Below are positions 58,650 to 64,000 of a DNA stretch of 64,000 nucleotides, in pieces. How positions within the stretch are numbered: the stretch's first letter is position 1; every line of letters starts with the position of its first letter. The notes under the pieces are model-generated. The model did not search any database. It was not told the origin of the DNA and worked only from the letters and a program-made list of their open reading frames with translations. The translations under genes and the position numbers were made by a program. Location: assembly GCF_014905175.1 (NCBI RefSeq), contig NC_057789.1, positions 24,920,555 to 24,984,554 on the forward strand, read 5' to 3'. The stretch is from Aphidius gifuensis (Eukaryota > Arthropoda > Insecta > Hymenoptera > Braconidae).

Positions 58650-59946
58650 TGTATAAGGGAATTGTATAAAATACCTCCTCGCCTGTTCTATGATCCTGTT
58701 AAAAAATTAATGTCGCCACTATTTTTTTTCTAGATGTTTTTAAAGAAATAAAATTTATTTTTAAAATATCAGGATAGCAGGTAACGCAGGAGGTGATCTA
58801 AAAATAAAATAAAATACCTCCTTGCCTGTTCTATGATCCTGTTAAAAAATTAATGTCGCCACTATTTTTTTTTTAATTGTTTTTAAAGAAATAAAATTTA
58901 TTTTTTAAATAACAGAAGAGCAGATAACGCAAGAGGTGATCTAGAAATAAAATAAAATACCTCTTTGCTCATTCTATGATCCTGTTAAAAAATTAATGTC
59001 GCCACTATTTTTTTTCTAATTGTTTTTAAAGAAATAAAATCTATTTTTGAAATATCAGGAGAGCAGGTAACGCAGGAGGTGATCTGGAAATAAAATAAAA
59101 TACCTCTTTGCCTGTTCTATGATCCTGTTAAAAAATTAATGTCGCCACTATTTTTTTTCTAATTGTTTTTAAAGAAATAAAATCTATTTTTGAAATATCA
59201 GGAGAGCAGGTAACGCAGGAGGTGATCTGGAAATAAAATAAAATACCTCTTTGCCTGTTCTATGATCCTGTGAAAAAATTAATGTCACCACTATTTTTTT
59301 TCTAATTGTATTTAAAAAAATAAAATTCATTTTTAAAATATCAGGAGAGCAGGTAACTCGAAGGTGAACTAGGAATTGTATAAAATACCTCCTCGCCTGT
59401 TCTATGATCCTGTTGAAAAATTAATGTCGCCACTATTTTTTTTCTAATTGTTTTTAAAGAAATAAAATTTATTTTTTAAATAACAGGAGAGCAGATAACG
59501 CAAGAGGTGATCTAAAAATAAAATAAAATACCTCCTCGCCTGTTCTATGATCCTGTGAAAAAATTAATGTCACCACTATTTTTTTTCTAATTGTATTTAA
59601 AAAAATAAAATTCATTTTTAAAATATCAGGAGAGCAGGTAACTCGAAGGTGAACTAGGAATTGTATAAAATACCTCCTCGCCTGTTCTATGATCCTGTTG
59701 AAAAATTAATGTCGCCAATAATTTTTTTCTGATTGTTTTTAAAGAAATAAAATTTATTTTTAAAATATCAGGAGAGCAGGAAACTCAGGAGGTGAACAAG
59801 AAATTGTATAAAATACATCCTCGCCTGTTCTATGATCCTGTTAAAAAATTAATGTCGCCACTATTTTTTTTCTAATTGTTTTTAAAGAAATAAAATCTAT
59901 TTTTAAAATATCAGGAGAGCAGGTAACTCAGGAGGTGAACAAGAAA
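58650..59946. repeat. 143-bp satellite, segment 3 (about 9 units)
   Basis: Same unit and same two subtypes as segment 2. Confidence 0.9.
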
Positions 59947-60751
59947 CACATCGCGCCACGTCACGCCACGTCACGCCACATCACGCCACATCACGCCACG
60001 TCGCGCCACGTCACGCCACATCGCGCCACGTCGCGCCACGTCACGCCACGTCACGCCACATCGCGCCACGTCACGCCACATCGCGCCACGTCACGCCACG
60101 TCGCGCCACATCGCGCCACGTCACGCCACATCGCGCCACGTCACGCCACATCGCGCCACATCACGCCACATCACGCCACATCGCGCCACGTCGCGCCACG
60201 TCACGCCACATCACGCCACATCGCGCCACATCGCGCCACGTCACGCCACATCACGCCACATCACGCCACATCGCGCCACGTCGCGCCACGTCACGCCACA
60301 TCGCGCCACGTCGCGCCACGTCACGCCACATCACGCCACGTCGCGCCACGTCACGCCACATCACGCCACGTCACGCCACATCACGCCACATCGCGCCACG
60401 TCACGCCACATCACGCCACGTCACGCCACATCGCGCCACGTCACGCCACGTCACGCCACATCACGCCACATCGCGCCACATCACGCCACATCGCGCCACG
60501 TCACGCCACATCACGCCACATCACGCCACATCGCGCCACGTCGCGCAACGTCACGCCACATCGCGCCACATCACGCCACGTCGCGCCACGTCACGCCACA
60601 TCACGCCACGTCACGCCACATCACTCCACATCGCGCCACGTCACGCCACATCGCGCCACATCTCGCCACGTCACGCCACGTCACGCCACGTCACGCCACG
60701 TCACGCCACATCACGCCACGTCGCGCCACATCACGCCACATCGCGCCACAT
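59947..60751. repeat. 10-bp satellite array 3 (about 80 units)
   Basis: Same unit. Left border gaacaagaaa/cacatcgcgcc; right border cacattgtataag/gaaattgtataaa. GAAA occurs on both sides at the point where an intact 143-bp unit reads aagaaattgtataaa. Confidence 0.95.
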
Positions 60752-61930
60752 TGTATAAGGAAATTGTATAAAATACCTCCTCGCCTGTTCTATGATCCTG
60801 TTGAAAAATTAATGTCGCCACTAATTTTTTTCTGATTGTTTTTAAAGAAATAAAATTTATTTTTAAAATATCAGGAGAGCAGGTAACTCAGGAGGTGAAC
60901 AAGAAATTGTATAAAATACATCCTCGCCTGTTCTATGATCCTGTTAAAAAATTAATGTCGCCACTATTTTTTTTCTAATTGTTTTTAAAGAAATAAAATT
61001 TATTTTCAAAATATTGGGAGAGCAAATAACGCAGGAGGTGATCTAGAAATAAAATAAAATACCTTTTTGCCTGTTCTATGATCCTGTTAAAAAATTAATG
61101 TCGCCACTATTTTTTTTCTAATTGTTTTTAAAGAAATAAAATTTATTTTTTAAATAACAGGAGAGCAGATAACGCAAGAGGTGATCTAGAAATAAAATAA
61201 AATACCTCTTTGCTCATTCTATGATCCTGTTAAAAAATTAATGTCGCCACTATTTTTTTTCTAATTGTTTTTGAAGAAATAAAATTTATTTTCAAAATAT
61301 TGGGAGAGCAAATAACGCAGGAGGTGATCTAGAAATAAAATAAAATACCTTTTTGCCTGTTCTATGATCCTGTGAAAAAATTAATTTCGCCACTATTTTT
61401 TTTCTAATTGTTTTTAAAGAAATAAAATCTATTTTTGAAATATCAGGAGAGCAGGTAAGGCAGGAGGTGATCTAGAAATAAAATAATATACCTCTTTGCT
61501 CATTCTATGATCCTGTGAAAAAATTAATGTCACCACTATTTTTTTTCTAATTGTATTTAAAAAAATAAAATTCATTTTTAAAATATCAGGAGAGCAGGTA
61601 ACTCGAAGGTGAACTAGGAATTGTATAAAATACCTCCTCGCCTGTTCTATGATCCTGTTGAAAAATTAATGTCGCCACTATTTTTTTTCTAATTGTTTTT
61701 AAAGAAATAAAATCTATTTTTGAAATATCAGGAGAGCAGGTAACTCAGGAGGTGAACAAGAAATTGTATAAAATACATCCTTGCCTGTTCTATAATCCTG
61801 ATTAAACAGATTATTTCTTTGAAAATAATTTCTTTTTTTTTCAAAGAAATAAATTTCATTTTTGAAATATCAGGGAAACAGGAATGCCTGAAAATGAACT
61901 GTATAAAATACTTGTTGCTTCAATTATTTA
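60752..61930. repeat. 143-bp satellite, segment 4 (about 8 units, diverged right edge)
   Basis: Good copies up to about 61790, then two decayed ones (cctgttctataatcctgatt; atatcagggaaacagg). Mirrors the diverged left edge near 52850. Confidence 0.85.
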
Positions 61931-64000
61931 TCAGGAGTATAGAATGCTAAAGAAGGTATTCTCGAATTTTTCGAATACCAACTTAGTTTTGAAATAATTC
62001 AACTATTTTAATAAAACAGTGATCATTCGTTTTTGGTACTGATTATATATATCCTGTTGTGTCTCTATTATATTATAACTATTCTCTTCATCATAATTTT
62101 AATTTCTATCAATTTTTTTTCTCATTCATCATTAATAAATTTATTGCTGGAAATAAATAAATGTAACAACGACACAACAACATGTAGCAACGAGAGAATT
62201 TAATGAAAGTAATTAAAAAATGCTAAAAAGTTTCGATCAATTAGATTACTAATAAAATGCCGTCAATCCTTTTTATAATAGGAAAATAAATGAGATGTAT
62301 ATTCGCTATTATTTTTGATAAGCAATTAACAATAAGTGATTGTCCTTTTTTCTTTTTCTTTTCAAGTATTTATTATTTCCATAGAAATATATTTGTTGCT
62401 ATGGCAATAATTGTTTTTTATTTCAATTCTAAATTTATACTGTAAAGAAACCTCTCAAAAGTTTCATAATCTCTGACAACTAATTATAATTCAATTACAA
62501 ATCAAGGTAAGCAGAAATATAATATTAATTTGACCTAAAAAAAAGCTCAACAAATTAAGATAGGAAACAAGCATTCTTATCACAAATAAAAATCACTCAA
62601 TAATTAATATAATAATTCTTGTTTGTTATATTTTGGTTCAACTCTGTAATGAGTATACATTTTCACTCAAAAAATAAAATAAATTAAATATACAAAATAA
62701 CGAAAAGAAATTAAATTAAAATTATTATTTTTTCATTTTTTTAATCAACATTATTTTTTTATTCTAGATGAAAATTTATCTCATCAATTGATTAACAATT
62801 ATTTTTTTTTACTTAACAATTACACTCTTTTTATATTATCATTAATTTTTTTTTTTTTAATTTAAATATTTAAACAACGACCTAATAAAACATTATCAAT
62901 CTAAATATTTATTTTCGGGTTTTTTTTTTTTTTTTACAATAAATAATTCTACAGCTAATTATTATTATTTTTTTTTGCATCTAAATAATTTTTTATATTA
63001 ATTAAAATTATATTTTTTAATTGACCAATATATTTGAGATAATTTTTCATCAAAATTAAATATTACATAATTGCAAATAATAACAATTTTTATTTATTTA
63101 TTTCATTGATATTATTTTCGTTGGTAAATGTGTGATTTTATTTAAAAAATAACACATAATTCAGGCAATTTTTTTCATTCATTATTATGGCTAATTAGAT
63201 TAACAATAAATCTTAGAAAAAATTAGATCTATGATGGAAATGAAAACGTGTTTAGAACATTTAATAAAATTATAATTAAAAAAGTGTTATATTTAGTTGT
63301 AAAGAAATTTTATGAGAAATTTAATTAAATTTTTTTATAGCTTAGTTTTGCCCTGTAGTTTAATTTCAGATTAATTTGTAAATTATTTATGGCAAGTTGT
63401 TACACCCCCATTGCATAATTGATTTTTAATCTACAAAAAAAATGGTTTTTTTTTTAAATGAAAAATGTGAACTTATTCATTTTTGATTGTGAGGCAGTAT
63501 GGTATTGAACGAGTTTCATCTCTTCTCGACTTTTATCCTCAAATGTATTTTAAATTTTTATTTTGTTTATTTTTATTTACTGTTTTGCTTTTTGTCAATT
63601 TAAATTTAAAATTTCATTGAGTTTATGGCAATATTGAGTAATTAGCTACTCAAATTTTTAATTATTATTTTATCAATCGACGATATTTTGAATTCATTTT
63701 ATTTAGAATATTAGATGATTTGCATTACGCAAAATCTAAAAACTAAAAATAATATTTAATTTATTTTAAATATTATGATATGAAAAATTGAATTTTATAA
63801 TTTTTATTTACGCAGTCTAATAATTTAGCAATTATAATTAAATGCCAACATTTTAATGCTAAACTAAATTAATCAACTCGAATGCCAATATTTTTAGTTA
63901 AACTATTAATTAAACTTCATTAAAAATTAAAATTAATTATTCATTCAACTTTTTTTTTTTTTGTATTTAATAATTAATCATACAATAATTAAACAAAATA
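61931..64000. other. AT-rich sequence with no recognisable gene
   Basis: No ORF, RNA gene or repeat was identified. Short GC-richer words occur near 62030-62070 and 63500-63540 but carry nothing I recognise. Confidence 0.5.

Noticed and set aside
53537..60771. Long plus-strand ORFs of 262-415 residues reading ATSRHVTPH-type repeats
   Set aside because: They are stop-free translations of the 10-bp satellite in several frames at once, with no start context, domain or splice structure; not genes.

Overview
This is nuclear DNA of an insect. It is extremely AT-rich outside a few islands and has spliceosomal introns with GT/AG ends and poly-T acceptors. Its gene set is animal: Rad54, the su(sable)/ZC3H4 CCCH protein, LSm8, vinculin and an HMGA-like AT-hook protein. 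Very low GC, tandem families of leucine-rich-repeat (LRR) genes and compact introns fit a parasitoid wasp, perhaps an aphidiine braconid. That placement is inference and was not tested by any search.

Layout. 1-7.04 kb: a tandem duplication with a period of about 3.2 kb. Each unit pairs the 5' part of an snf (U1A/U2B'') gene with an LRR gene of the F-box/AMN1 type, all on the minus strand; one LRR copy is broken and one is intact. 7.04-10.9 kb: an HMGA-like gene with a long 5' leader intron. 12.9-17.3 kb: a Thr-rich single-pass membrane protein (minus) head to head with Rad54 (plus). 19.7-25.7 kb: su(sable)/ZC3H4. 26.3-28.1 kb: LSm8 and a small membrane protein (both minus). 29.2-44.4 kb: a minus-strand cluster of five related extracellular-type LRR genes (A to E here, in rising coordinate), with relics of more. 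45.3-52.1 kb: vinculin (plus). 52.8-61.9 kb: a satellite block made of a 143-bp AT-rich repeat interrupted by three GC-rich arrays of a 10-bp repeat. 61.9-64 kb: no gene seen.

Main points for a second look. (1) The membrane-protein gene at 12.9-13.9 kb has an in-frame TGA followed after five bases by a perfect 10-bp stem-loop and then 58 more coding-looking codons to a second stop. This is the arrangement expected for programmed stop-codon readthrough. (2) In the large LRR cluster only gene C has a signal peptide. Genes A, B, D and E carry an unrelated acidic leader exon, with its own 5' UTR intron, in place of C's first two coding exons. The smaller LRR family likewise sits behind an snf promoter and first exon, and an LSm8 exon fragment lies beside two cluster genes. 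Repeated capture of housekeeping 5' ends or fragments by duplicating LRR genes is the unifying inference. (3) Vinculin has four phase-1 cassette exons in its proline-rich linker and two candidate phase-1 microexons in its tail. (4) The 10-bp satellite varies mainly at two R positions that look like CpG/CpA sites, and its first array abuts a tRNA T-arm (pol III B box).
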